NCBI RefSeq assembly: GCF_003609635.1
Contig: NZ_MCIA01000030.1
Location: 102,984 to 166,983 of the forward strand
Source of the DNA: Lacrimispora algidixylanolytica
Lineage (GTDB): Bacteria; Bacillota; Clostridia; Lachnospirales; Lachnospiraceae
DNA: 64,000 nucleotides
Direction of reading: 5' to 3'
Shown: one piece after another, positions 56,853 through 64,000 of the stretch
How positions within the stretch are numbered: the stretch's first letter is position 1
How the letters are laid out: every line of letters begins with the position of its first letter
The notes under the pieces: model-generated
The model's input: only the letters and a program-made list of their open reading frames with translations
Database searches by the model: none
Told to the model about the DNA's origin: nothing
Position numbers and translations under genes: made by a program

Positions 56853-57068
56853 TTAGCCTACCAATATCTTATTGGCCATATCTTTTCCGATTGCTACTCT
56901 GGAATCTTTAACATTAACGATCATGTTTCCACCAATTTCAGAAACAACGGTTACAATCCCACCTGTTACAAAACCCAGGTTTTCTAAAAACCGTCTTGTC
57001 TCTTCTTTTCCTCCAACCTTGCGGATCACGTTCGGTTCACCAGCTTTCATCATTGTCAAAGGCATCAT
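56853..57068 (-). CDS. feoA: FeoA-family protein (second copy)
   Basis: 71 residues, FeoA fold with RFLENLGFVTGGIVTVVSEIGGN. First gene of the operon. It shares little sequence with its neighbour, so the two are probably functionally distinct subunits. The ribosome site is weak. Confidence 0.93.
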   Translation of the reverse strand: MMPLTMMKAGEPNVIRKVGGKEETRRFLENLGFVTGGIVTVVSEIGGNMIVNVKDSRVAIGKDMANKILVG

Positions 57069-57097
57069 TCGTCATCTTCTTTCTTTATATAATTTTT

Positions 57098-57110
57098 AAT
57101 GATAATCATT
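57098..57110. promoter_or_regulatory. Fur-box-like palindrome in the feo leader
   Basis: AATGAT-A-ATCATT, a perfect 6-1-6 palindrome matching the core of the Fur box, about 30 bases before the first feoA and downstream of the predicted start of transcription. Confidence 0.6.
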
Positions 57111-57118
57111 TCCATATC

Positions 57119-57146
57119 CTGTAGGTTAGTATATGCTAACCTACAG
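57119..57146. promoter_or_regulatory. DtxR-type operator over the feo promoter
   Basis: CTGTAGGTTAG-TATATG-CTAACCTACAG, 11-bp perfect arms. The AGGTTAG/CTAACCT half-sites match the DtxR/IdeR consensus but with wider spacing. It covers the feo -10 box. Confidence 0.75.
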
Positions 57147-57156
57147 AAGTTGTCAA
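57128..57156 (-). promoter_or_regulatory. feo operon promoter
   Basis: Minus strand TTGACA (57156-57151) and TATACT (57133-57128) with a 17-base spacer; the -10 lies in the middle of the DtxR-like palindrome. Confidence 0.82.
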
Positions 57157-57192
57157 GATTTATTTTGATTTTTTTTATCAATAATTTTATAT

Positions 57193-57221
57193 TTGATGTT
57201 ACAGCGACGGTGTGATATACT
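57193..57221 (+). promoter_or_regulatory. Promoter of the DtxR-family gene
   Basis: TTGATG (57193-57198) and TATACT (57216-57221) with a 17-base spacer, 35 bases ahead of the regulator's start codon. Confidence 0.65.
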
Positions 57222-57255
57222 AAAATAACTATTTTAGATTGAGGTGACGCTAATT

Positions 57256-57615
57256 ATGCATACCAATGAATCATCAGAAAACTATCTGGAAGTCATACTT
57301 GTTTTAAGTAAAACTCGCCCGGTAGTACGATCTGTGGATGTGGCGGAAGAACTTGGTTTTAAAAAATCCAGTGTCAGCGTTGCGATGAAGCATCTGCGAG
57401 AACGAAATCACATTACGGTTACAAAAGAAGGATACATCTATCTAACAGAAGATGGGAAAGCCATTGCTGAGATGATCTATGAGAGACACCAGTTTCTATC
57501 TGATTGGCTCGTCACTCTTGGAGTATCTAAGGAGATTGCTGACGAAGATGCTTGCCGGATTGAACACGTCATAAGCAAAGAAAGCTTTGAAGCACTGAAA
57601 AAGCAAATGATATAA
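57256..57615 (+). CDS. DtxR/MntR-family metal-dependent repressor
   Basis: 119 residues. ATG at 57256 with GAGGTGA upstream; an in-frame GTG at 57244 lies inside that site. The N-terminal helix-turn-helix (VRSVDVAEELGFKKSSVSVAMKHLRE) and the dimerisation/metal domain with ERHQFLSDWLVTLGV and DACRIEHVIS are present; no SH3-like third domain. Divergent from feo, with the AGGTTAG palindrome between. It most likely represses feo in the presence of Fe2+. Confidence 0.92.
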   Translation: MHTNESSENYLEVILVLSKTRPVVRSVDVAEELGFKKSSVSVAMKHLRERNHITVTKEGYIYLTEDGKAIAEMIYERHQFLSDWLVTLGVSKEIADEDACRIEHVISKESFEALKKQMI

Positions 57616-57640
57616 AAAGGACCGATACCCGGTCCTTTTT
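57616..57640. terminator. Terminator between the DtxR and M13 peptidase genes
   Basis: AAAAGGACCG-ATAC-CCGGTCCTTTTTTT: a strong stem and T-run on plus, with a complementary A-run making it usable on minus as well. Confidence 0.85.
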
Positions 57641-57650
57641 TTAATCTCGT

Positions 57651-59714
57651 TTACCAGATCTTTACCCGTTTATCAGGAGGAACATACATGGCATCTGTTT
57701 CCTTGATCTCAGGATAAGCTTCATAGAACTCATCTGTGGCACTTAACACTGCGTTGACTCTTACCTTTGCCGGGGAATGGACATCAGTGTTCAACCGCTT
57801 AATCATGGCCTCCTTCGTATACTTGGAAGCCCATATGGTGGCATACTGACGAAAGAGAAGGCGGAAATCTTCCATGTCATTCCCTGCGATCTTGGTGATG
57901 CTAGAGAGGGCACCTAGATCCGCAATATTTTCATTTAAGGTCTGGGCACCACTCACATGACGTCCCTCAAATCCCTCTTGATTATCATAATAGGCTTCCA
58001 CCTGGCTTGCCAGTTCTTTGAATTTTGCCCGATCTTTGTCCGTCCACCATACATGATAGTTTCCATTTTCATCATACTGAGAACCAGAAGAATCAAAGGC
58101 ATGGCTGATCTCATGGGCAATAACCATGCCAATCCCTCCAAGGTTTGATGCGAATTTAGCTTTCGGATCATAAAAAGGAGGCTGTAAGATGGCTGCCGGA
58201 AATACAATTTCATTCCCTGTTGGATTATAATAAGCATTAACAGTCTGAGGCGTCATGCCCCATTCCCCTTTATCCACCGGTTTTCGTACCTTTTCCTTTT
58301 GCACATCATTTTTGGCTTTTACCAGGGAAAGTACATTGCTTATAAGGTTTCCTCCCTTTTCTGTGGAAAGAACCTGTGCTTTTTCATAATCATTGGGCCA
58401 CTGATCTGGGTAGCCTATTTTTAGAGTCATATGATCAAGTTTCTTTATTGCTGCCGCTTTTGTATCTTCTCCCATCCAGTCAAGGGCCATAATCTGTTTT
58501 TTATATACTTCAAGAATCTGTTCCACCATATCCCTGATGGATTCTTTATCTTCCTGGGAAAAACTCTTTTCCACATAGAGACGCCCAAATTCAAACCCAA
58601 GCATATCCTGTGTCATCTCACTTGCCAGTTTATCGTCTGTTTTATTTTCCTTAATCCCATTTTGGATTTTGTTCCATTCCATACGGTTATCCCGAATCTC
58701 AGGCGTCAGATACCCAGCAAAATCATTGAGCAAGCAAAATACCGCGTAATTCTTTAAAAGGGGAAGATTATCCTCTTTTAGATATTCATTTATTTTCTTC
58801 ATCTGTTCCACGTCGGTCACAACGAAGTGGTCCGAATCCTTAAGTCCCGCTGCCTTAAGGAATCCTTCCATGGCCTCATCTGGAAACAACTCTTTTAATT
58901 GATCAGAAGTATAAGGATTGTAAATGATTCCAGGATCGTTTTGCCGACTCAAAGAAAGAGCACTTTTTGCCAAATCTTTTTGAAATGTCAAAATATCCGC
59001 TCCTGCCTTTTTCGCCTCTTCTTGGGTTAAACCGGAGTATTCCATGGTTTTATCAATGTAGGTCTGGTAATTCTCTAAAAGTGCTGATAAGGTCTCATCT
59101 TCCAACGTTTCTTTTCCAGGACCTAAATCAGCTCCGTTTAGATACAAGGCATACCGTGTGGAGTCCTTCATATCTTCCGTCCACTGGGGAAGAATCAGGC
59201 TTCCAAAACCGATGTCAGAATAGATTGTTCCCAAAGCCTTCATATATTCTGCCACACTACAAGCACCTTTGATGCTATCTATATAAGGCTTTAGTGTTCC
59301 TAGTCCAGCCTTTTCTCTGCCATCCATATCCATGGCGGTCAGATACAAATCTCCAATTTTTTGCTGAATGGAACCTGTTTTTGCATTTGCCCGATCATTT
59401 ACCGCACCTTTTAGCACCTCATTTAAGATCTCATAAGCTTCCTTGTCTAGATCATAAAAATAACTCCATTGGTTGGAATCCTTTGGTATCTCTTTTTCGC
59501 TTAGCACTTTTTGATTTACATAATCATAGTAATCACTTACTAGCAACTTCCTCTCCTCTTCCGACTGGGCGCTTTCTGCCTTACCTGAAACATTGACTGG
59601 CTGAGCAGCGGTCTGCTCCGGTTCTGGTGCTGTCTCCTTTTTTCTGCTGCATCCATTTAAGATAAATGACAGTACCAGAAAAAGTGCCAGGAATAAACTG
59701 AATTTTCTTTTCAT
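57651..59714 (-). CDS. M13-family zinc metallopeptidase, lipoprotein (neprilysin/PepO-like)
   Basis: 687 residues, surface-anchored through lipobox LNGC (about residues 18-21). The zinc site is HEISH (VIAHEISHAFDSS) with the distal glutamate in NENIADLGAL, both in the C-terminal third. ATG at 59714 follows AAAGGGG; 25 further in-frame codons upstream lack support. M13 enzymes cleave oligopeptides; in Clostridia they may process host or own peptides. It closes with VPPDKRVKIW, shorter than the typical CxxW end of secreted homologues. Confidence 0.93.
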   Translation of the reverse strand: MKRKFSLFLALFLVLSFILNGCSRKKETAPEPEQTAAQPVNVSGKAESAQSEEERKLLVSDYYDYVNQKVLSEKEIPKDSNQWSYFYDLDKEAYEILNEVLKGAVNDRANAKTGSIQQKIGDLYLTAMDMDGREKAGLGTLKPYIDSIKGACSVAEYMKALGTIYSDIGFGSLILPQWTEDMKDSTRYALYLNGADLGPGKETLEDETLSALLENYQTYIDKTMEYSGLTQEEAKKAGADILTFQKDLAKSALSLSRQNDPGIIYNPYTSDQLKELFPDEAMEGFLKAAGLKDSDHFVVTDVEQMKKINEYLKEDNLPLLKNYAVFCLLNDFAGYLTPEIRDNRMEWNKIQNGIKENKTDDKLASEMTQDMLGFEFGRLYVEKSFSQEDKESIRDMVEQILEVYKKQIMALDWMGEDTKAAAIKKLDHMTLKIGYPDQWPNDYEKAQVLSTEKGGNLISNVLSLVKAKNDVQKEKVRKPVDKGEWGMTPQTVNAYYNPTGNEIVFPAAILQPPFYDPKAKFASNLGGIGMVIAHEISHAFDSSGSQYDENGNYHVWWTDKDRAKFKELASQVEAYYDNQEGFEGRHVSGAQTLNENIADLGALSSITKIAGNDMEDFRLLFRQYATIWASKYTKEAMIKRLNTDVHSPAKVRVNAVLSATDEFYEAYPEIKETDAMYVPPDKRVKIW

Positions 59715-59755
59715 AGTTTCCCCTTTCTTTTTCGTTCCTTTTTTGGACTCAAAAA

Positions 59756-59781
59756 AGGAAGTGGATTGCTCCACTTCCTTA
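59756..59781 (-). terminator. Terminator of the cmk-ispH-rpsA operon
   Basis: AAGGAAGTGGA-TTGC-TCCACTTCCTT stem followed on the minus strand by a T-run, 23 bases beyond the rpsA stop. Confidence 0.85.
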
Positions 59782-59803
59782 TCTGTCATATATCTTATTA
59801 TGT

Positions 59804-60898
59804 TTAAGCTTCGTCAGAATATACAGGCGCTTCATCATATTCGTCCTGTGCCTGAAGTGCTTTGATACTTAAACTAATCTTTTTGTCATCTTCGTTGAAA
59901 TCAACGACTCTTGCTTCGATTTCCTGGTTAATAGAAAGTACATCAGATGGCTTCTCTACGTGCTCTCTGGAAATCTGGGATACATGAAGAAGTGCGTCAA
60001 CGCCTGGCTCTAACTCAACGAATGCGCCAAAGTCAGTCATACGTGCTACTCTTCCTGTTACTACGTTGCCTACTGCGTATTTATCAGAAGCATCTTTCCA
60101 TGGGTTTGTCTCAGCGAACTTTAAGCTTAAGGCAATCTTATCGCCATTAATGTCCTTGATTAATACTTCAACTTTTTCTCCAGCCTTGAATGCTTTCTTA
60201 GGGCTTTCTACTCTGCCCCAGCTCATTTCGGAGATATGAAGTAAACCATCAGCGCCGCCAAGATCGATGAATGCACCGAAATCAGTAACGTTCTTAATAG
60301 TTCCTTCAACAATATCGCCAGTATGGATTCTGCTGAATAATTCCTTCTGTAATTCTGCTCTCTTAGCAACCATAAGCTGCTTTCTGTCGCCGATGATTCT
60401 TCTTCTCTTAGGATTGAATTCTGTAATGATGAATTCAATTTCTTTATCTGCATATTTAGATAAATCTTTCTCATAAGAGTCAGAAACAAGGCTAGCAGGA
60501 ATGAATACTCTTGCACCGTCTACGACAACACTTAAACCGCCGTCAAGAACCTGAGCAACTTTAGCAGTTAATACTTCGTGGTTTTCAAATGCTTCTTCCA
60601 GCTTCTTGTTGCCTCTGTCTGCTGCAAGTCTCTTGTAGGATAAAGCAACCTGTCCTTCACCATCGTTAACTCTAGTAACTTTGGCTTCCATTTCATCTCC
60701 AACCTGTACAACAGTTGTAAGATCTAAATTCTGGTCATCCGAGTATTCACTACGTGGGATGGTGCCGTCAGACTTGTAACCTATATTCAAGACGATTTCA
60801 TCTTCTTTTACGTCGATGACTTTACCAGTGACGATCTCTCCTGTACGTATGGTTTTCAATGATTCTTCTAACATTTGTTCAAAACTTAACTCTGACAT
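59804..60898 (-). CDS. rpsA: Ribosomal protein S1-like, four S1 domains
   Basis: 364 residues with four consecutive S1 RNA-binding motifs (for example GEIVTGKVIDVKEDEIVLNIGYKSDG, and GTIKNVTDFGAFIDLGGADGLLHISEMSWG in the third). Short, Firmicute-type S1 homologue that helps mRNA binding to ribosomes. AGGAGG precedes the ATG. It overlaps the ispH stop by 20 bases. Confidence 0.95.
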   Translation of the reverse strand: MSELSFEQMLEESLKTIRTGEIVTGKVIDVKEDEIVLNIGYKSDGTIPRSEYSDDQNLDLTTVVQVGDEMEAKVTRVNDGEGQVALSYKRLAADRGNKKLEEAFENHEVLTAKVAQVLDGGLSVVVDGARVFIPASLVSDSYEKDLSKYADKEIEFIITEFNPKRRRIIGDRKQLMVAKRAELQKELFSRIHTGDIVEGTIKNVTDFGAFIDLGGADGLLHISEMSWGRVESPKKAFKAGEKVEVLIKDINGDKIALSLKFAETNPWKDASDKYAVGNVVTGRVARMTDFGAFVELEPGVDALLHVSQISREHVEKPSDVLSINQEIEARVVDFNEDDKKISLSIKALQAQDEYDEAPVYSDEA

Positions 60899-61730
60899 TA
60901 GTATGAACCTCCTCGATAATATGATTCGGGGTTGAAGCCCCGGCTGTAATACCTACGCTGCGCACAGAATTTACACAATCAGGATCTAAATCACCTAGTG
61001 TCTGGATATAGTAAGTATTCTTACACTCCCTTCGGCATATCTCGTATAGCTTCTGGGTATTAGAACTGCTTTTTCCACCTACAACAATCATGGCATCCAC
61101 TTCTGAAGCTATCCGCCTTGCTTCCACTTGTCTTTCCTGTGTTGCATTGCAAATCGTATTTAAAACAAGTATATCATACCTCGTTTCAGAAAATTTATCA
61201 ACTAAATCTTGAAATTTCTTGTAATTAAATGTCGTCTGTGATACAATACACAGCCTTTCTCCTTCTACTAAAGGTAAAGTTTCCACTTGTTCGGGTGTTT
61301 CCACAACTAGAGTATTTGCATTTCCCCAGCCTTTAATACCTTGTACTTCAGGATGCGATTCATTTCCGATTATAATGATACGTCTTCCATCTTGATTTTG
61401 TTCCTGGGCGACTTTGTGTATCTTCCTTACATAAGGGCAGGTGGCATCAATAATCTCAATGCCGTTTCCTTCCAAGATATCGTAAACTCTCTTTCCAACT
61501 CCATGAGACCTTATAACGACGACAGCATCTCTGATGGTTTGAAGTTCTTCTTCTGTCTCAATTACCTTAACTCCCTTTTCCTCCAGATCCCTTACTACTT
61601 CTTCGTTATGAATGATGGGACCGAAGGTATAAATGGGCTTATCGTTTCGTTTCAGCTGTTCATAAACCTGGTCCACGGCTCGTTTTACGCCGAAGCAGAA
61701 TCCTGCTGATTTTGCAACTACCACTTCCAT
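60879..61730 (-). CDS. ispH: 4-hydroxy-3-methylbut-2-enyl diphosphate reductase
   Basis: 283-residue [4Fe-4S] enzyme for the final step of the MEP isoprenoid pathway, giving IPP and DMAPP. Cluster cysteines: SAGFCFGVKRAV, DATCPYVRK and NTICNATQ. GGAAGGGAAG precedes the ATG. It is 2 bases after cmk and overlaps rpsA; the fusion or neighbourhood ispH-rpsA is common in Clostridia. Confidence 0.97.
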   Translation of the reverse strand: MEVVVAKSAGFCFGVKRAVDQVYEQLKRNDKPIYTFGPIIHNEEVVRDLEEKGVKVIETEEELQTIRDAVVVIRSHGVGKRVYDILEGNGIEIIDATCPYVRKIHKVAQEQNQDGRRIIIIGNESHPEVQGIKGWGNANTLVVETPEQVETLPLVEGERLCIVSQTTFNYKKFQDLVDKFSETRYDILVLNTICNATQERQVEARRIASEVDAMIVVGGKSSSNTQKLYEICRRECKNTYYIQTLGDLDPDCVNSVRSVGITAGASTPNHIIEEVHTNVRVKF

Positions 61731-61732
61731 GA

Positions 61733-62422
61733 TTACTTCTTCCCTTCCTTTTTTCTTTCAAGGAACAATTCTAAAATCCGCTCTTCCACCATTTTTTTTG
61801 GCAAAGAGGAGGAATCCAAAAGGATGGCATCCTCAGCCTGTTTTAACGGGGAATGCTCCCGGTTCATATCCCGGTTGTCCCTCTCAATGATATCTTTTTC
61901 TATGTCTTCCAAAGTAAATTCCCCTTGGTTATCTTTAAGTTGCGCAAATCTTCTCTTTGCCCGAACCCGACTGCTTGCAGTTAGATATATCTTTAAATCT
62001 GCATCAGGAAGGACACAGGTTCCGATATCTCTGCCATCCATGATTACATTTTCTTTTCTGGCAAGTTCCTTTTGAAGCTCCACCAGTTTTTCCCTTACTG
62101 GCATATATACAGAGGTTGCAGAGGCCATATCACTAACTTCTCCGGTGCGAATGAGACCAGAGACATTTTCTCCGTTTAAGATCACCTGCTGTTCTCCGTT
62201 TTCGTATGATATGGTCACCTTTACGTCTTTAGTAGCCTGAGAGATGGCTGCTTCATCCGTTGGCGTAATGCCCATTCTTAAAAAATGAAGAGCCATGGCA
62301 CGGTACATCGCCCCCGTATCAACATACACGAAATGAAGCTTTTCTGCTACGGATCTTGCAATGGTGCTTTTTCCAGCTCCTGCTGGGCCGTCGATTGCTA
62401 TATTATAAATCTCTGTCATCAT
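61733..62422 (-). CDS. cmk: Cytidylate kinase
   Basis: 229 residues. P-loop DGPAGAGKST at the start; phosphorylates CMP and dCMP. GRDIGTCVLPDADLKIYLTAS is typical. ATG at 62422 overlaps the flavoprotein stop by 4 bases, with GGAGAAAG upstream. Confidence 0.97.
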   Translation of the reverse strand: MMTEIYNIAIDGPAGAGKSTIARSVAEKLHFVYVDTGAMYRAMALHFLRMGITPTDEAAISQATKDVKVTISYENGEQQVILNGENVSGLIRTGEVSDMASATSVYMPVREKLVELQKELARKENVIMDGRDIGTCVLPDADLKIYLTASSRVRAKRRFAQLKDNQGEFTLEDIEKDIIERDNRDMNREHSPLKQAEDAILLDSSSLPKKMVEERILELFLERKKEGKK

Positions 62423-63672
62423 TTGTCTTTCTCCTCTCCAGCCGCAGTTCCAGCCGCCCATCCTGTGGACCAGGCGATCTGTAAATTAAAGCCTCCGGTC
62501 ACCGCATCAAGATCTAAAACCTCTCCTGCAAAATAAAGTCCGGGAACCAGCTTTGATTCCATGGAAGAAGGATTAACCTCTTTTACGGTAACTCCACCCT
62601 GGGTAATGATGGCCTCATTGTAGGCACGAAGCACGGTGAGAGTAAGGGTAAATGCTTTCGTGAGTTCAATGATTCTTATGCGTTCTTCTTTTGTAATCTC
62701 ATTGACCTTTTTTTCCGGTGAAATCTGACTTCTGTCTATCATAACAGGAACCAGTTTGGCCGGATAAAGTTGATTCAAAGAATTCTTAAACTGTTTATTC
62801 ATAGCCTCATCAAAATCCCGTAATAGCCTGTTATCTAGCTGCTCTACGGTCAGCGCGGGCTTTAGATCAATGGATAAGGTCAATGGACCTTTTTTTAGTT
62901 CCTTTGCAGCATAGCTGCTGGCGCTTAAGAGCACTGGTCCGCTGACACCATAATGGGTAAAGAGCATTTCCCCAAACTCCTGGTAGACGATCTTTTTCCC
63001 TCTTGAAATCGTTGCCTCTATATTGCGAAGGGATAAGCCTTGAAGCTCTTTTATCATAGGCTCCTCTACTACAAAGGGAACAAGGGCTGGAGAGAGTTCT
63101 GTGACAGTATGACCCGCTTCTTTTGCAAGCTCATAGCCATCTCCCGTTGATCCGGTTAACTGATAGGAAAAACCACCACAAGCTATGATCACGGAATCTG
63201 CCATAAACTGTTCTTTCTTTCCGCTAATATTTACCACAAGTCCGGTTATGGAACCGGATTCTATTAAAAGCTTTTTTACGTCTGCACGGTAGTGAATGGT
63301 AACCCCTAAATCCAGGAGTCTCTGATTCAAAACACGAATTACATCAGAAGATTTATCTGATGCAGGGAATACCCGGTTTCCGCGCTCAGTTTTAAGCGTG
63401 CATCCAAGTTCTTCTAAAAGATTCATCATATCAAAATTGGTAAAGCCATAAAAACTGCTGTATAAAAATTTGGCATTGGTCACAACGTTACCAAACAATT
63501 CTTCCGTATCACAGGCATTGGTCACGTTACAACGACCTTTTCCCGTAATAAAAACCTTTTTTCCAAGCTTTTCATTTTTCTCAAAAATATGGACGGTACT
63601 GCCCTTCATGGCTGCTGCTATACCAGCCAGCATCCCTGCAGCGCCACCGCCCACGATTAAAACCGTATTCAT
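62419..63672 (-). CDS. HI0933-family FAD-dependent flavoprotein
   Basis: 417 residues. N-terminal dinucleotide fold VLIVGGGAAGMLAG, the ITGKGRCNVTNA motif and the C-terminal FAD segment LYFAGEVLDLDAVTGGFNLQIAWSTG define the BaiN/HI0933 (aminoacetone oxidase-like) family of uncertain function. AGGAGGATAC precedes the ATG at 63672. Coupled to cmk. Confidence 0.94.
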   Translation of the reverse strand: MNTVLIVGGGAAGMLAGIAAAMKGSTVHIFEKNEKLGKKVFITGKGRCNVTNACDTEELFGNVVTNAKFLYSSFYGFTNFDMMNLLEELGCTLKTERGNRVFPASDKSSDVIRVLNQRLLDLGVTIHYRADVKKLLIESGSITGLVVNISGKKEQFMADSVIIACGGFSYQLTGSTGDGYELAKEAGHTVTELSPALVPFVVEEPMIKELQGLSLRNIEATISRGKKIVYQEFGEMLFTHYGVSGPVLLSASSYAAKELKKGPLTLSIDLKPALTVEQLDNRLLRDFDEAMNKQFKNSLNQLYPAKLVPVMIDRSQISPEKKVNEITKEERIRIIELTKAFTLTLTVLRAYNEAIITQGGVTVKEVNPSSMESKLVPGLYFAGEVLDLDAVTGGFNLQIAWSTGWAAGTAAGEEKDK

Positions 63673-63738
63673 GCCGTATCCTCCTGGTTCATTCACTCCA
63701 TTTCTACTTTACACGAAAAAGGAGGAAAATACAAGCGG

Positions 63739-64000
63739 TCACGTATTTTTCTTTGCCTCACTTATCTTAGCTTCCAGGGCTTCCACCACTGTTTTTAAGA
63801 TCTTTACTCTGGCATAATATTTACAGTTTCCTTCTACTACAATCCAGGGAGCATATGTGGTGGAGGTGCGGACTAACATCTCATTAACAGCCTCTTCATA
63901 CTCATCCCACTTCTCTCTGTTTCTCCAGTCTTCATCCGTTATTTTCCATTGTTTTAAGGGATCTTCGGATCTTGCCCTAAACCGACGCTCCTGCTCATCT
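63739..64000 (-). CDS. Polyphosphate kinase 2 family protein, C-terminal end
   Basis: The last 87 codons of a gene entering from the right edge: FRARSEDPLKQWKITDEDW, a DEYEEAVNEML segment, TSTTYAPWIVVEGNCKYYARV and KILKTVVEALEAKI are highly typical of PPK2 proteins, which use polyphosphate to phosphorylate nucleotides. The N-terminal two-thirds with the Walker motifs are outside. It reads towards the HI0933 gene, 66 bases away. Confidence 0.85.
   Translation of the reverse strand, partial: DEQERRFRARSEDPLKQWKITDEDWRNREKWDEYEEAVNEMLVRTSTTYAPWIVVEGNCKYYARVKILKTVVEALEAKISEAKKNT

Overview
The window reads as chromosome of a low-to-medium GC, spore-forming anaerobic Firmicute of the Lachnospiraceae (Lacrimispora / Lachnoclostridium-like). 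This rests on protein sequence flavour, a GerA-type germination protein, ECF transporters, AddB, the cmk-ispH-rpsA order, a CIRCE-controlled groESL, and several small proteins that look Lachnospiraceae-specific. No tRNA, rRNA, CRISPR array, prophage or intact insertion sequence was recognised.

Layout. 1-7.5 kb: 3' part missing AddB, a small FMN-binding-like membrane protein, a MATE exporter, a YitT-family membrane protein preceded by a promoter, about 135 nt of structured RNA and an intrinsic terminator, and an orphan GerA protein. 7.5-12.7 kb: housekeeping guaB and groESL (HrcA/CIRCE operator on the promoter) plus two small uncharacterised proteins. 12.8-25.4 kb: accessory catabolism, namely a sialidase-like protein with an SLC13 permease and a lone VOC protein, a Ca2+-type P-ATPase, then a four-gene acid-sugar operon (Fe-alcohol dehydrogenase, PdxA2, DUF1537 kinase, DapA/NanA-type aldolase) divergent from a PrpR-like regulator that has lost the sigma-54 contact motif.

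25.5-31.1 kb: bioY-bioB under a BirA operator, and the rhamnose operon rhaB-rhaM-rhaA-rhaD. 31.2-34.7 kb: a LysR regulator, a deleted and frameshifted NAD-isocitrate dehydrogenase pseudogene, and aconitase. 34.9-43.7 kb: a coiled-coil small protein, an operon of MocR regulator / membrane-anchored protein / AraC regulator, glnS, and the first of two L,D-transpeptidases. 43.7-49.6 kb: a tightly coupled operon nucleoside phosphorylase - ECF S component - EcfT - fused EcfA - 3H-domain NiaR-type repressor, then a second L,D-transpeptidase.

49.7-52.9 kb: a thiamin-precursor ABC transporter behind a TPP riboswitch with attenuator. 53-57.6 kb: a lone HD-GYP protein and the iron operon feoA-feoA-feoB-FeoB-associated Cys-rich peptide-Fur-like, divergent from a DtxR-family regulator, with a DtxR-like palindrome on the -10 and a Fur-like box downstream. 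57.6-64 kb: an M13 lipoprotein peptidase, the coupled operon HI0933 flavoprotein-cmk-ispH-rpsA, and the 3' end of a PPK2-family polyphosphate kinase.

Most genes lie on the minus strand in short operons with strong Shine-Dalgarno sequences and intrinsic terminators. Points most worth pursuing are the yitT leader RNA, the acid-sugar operon with its degenerate activator, the transporter/phosphorylase/NiaR operon, the doubly controlled feo operon with an atypical Fur, and the icd deletion.
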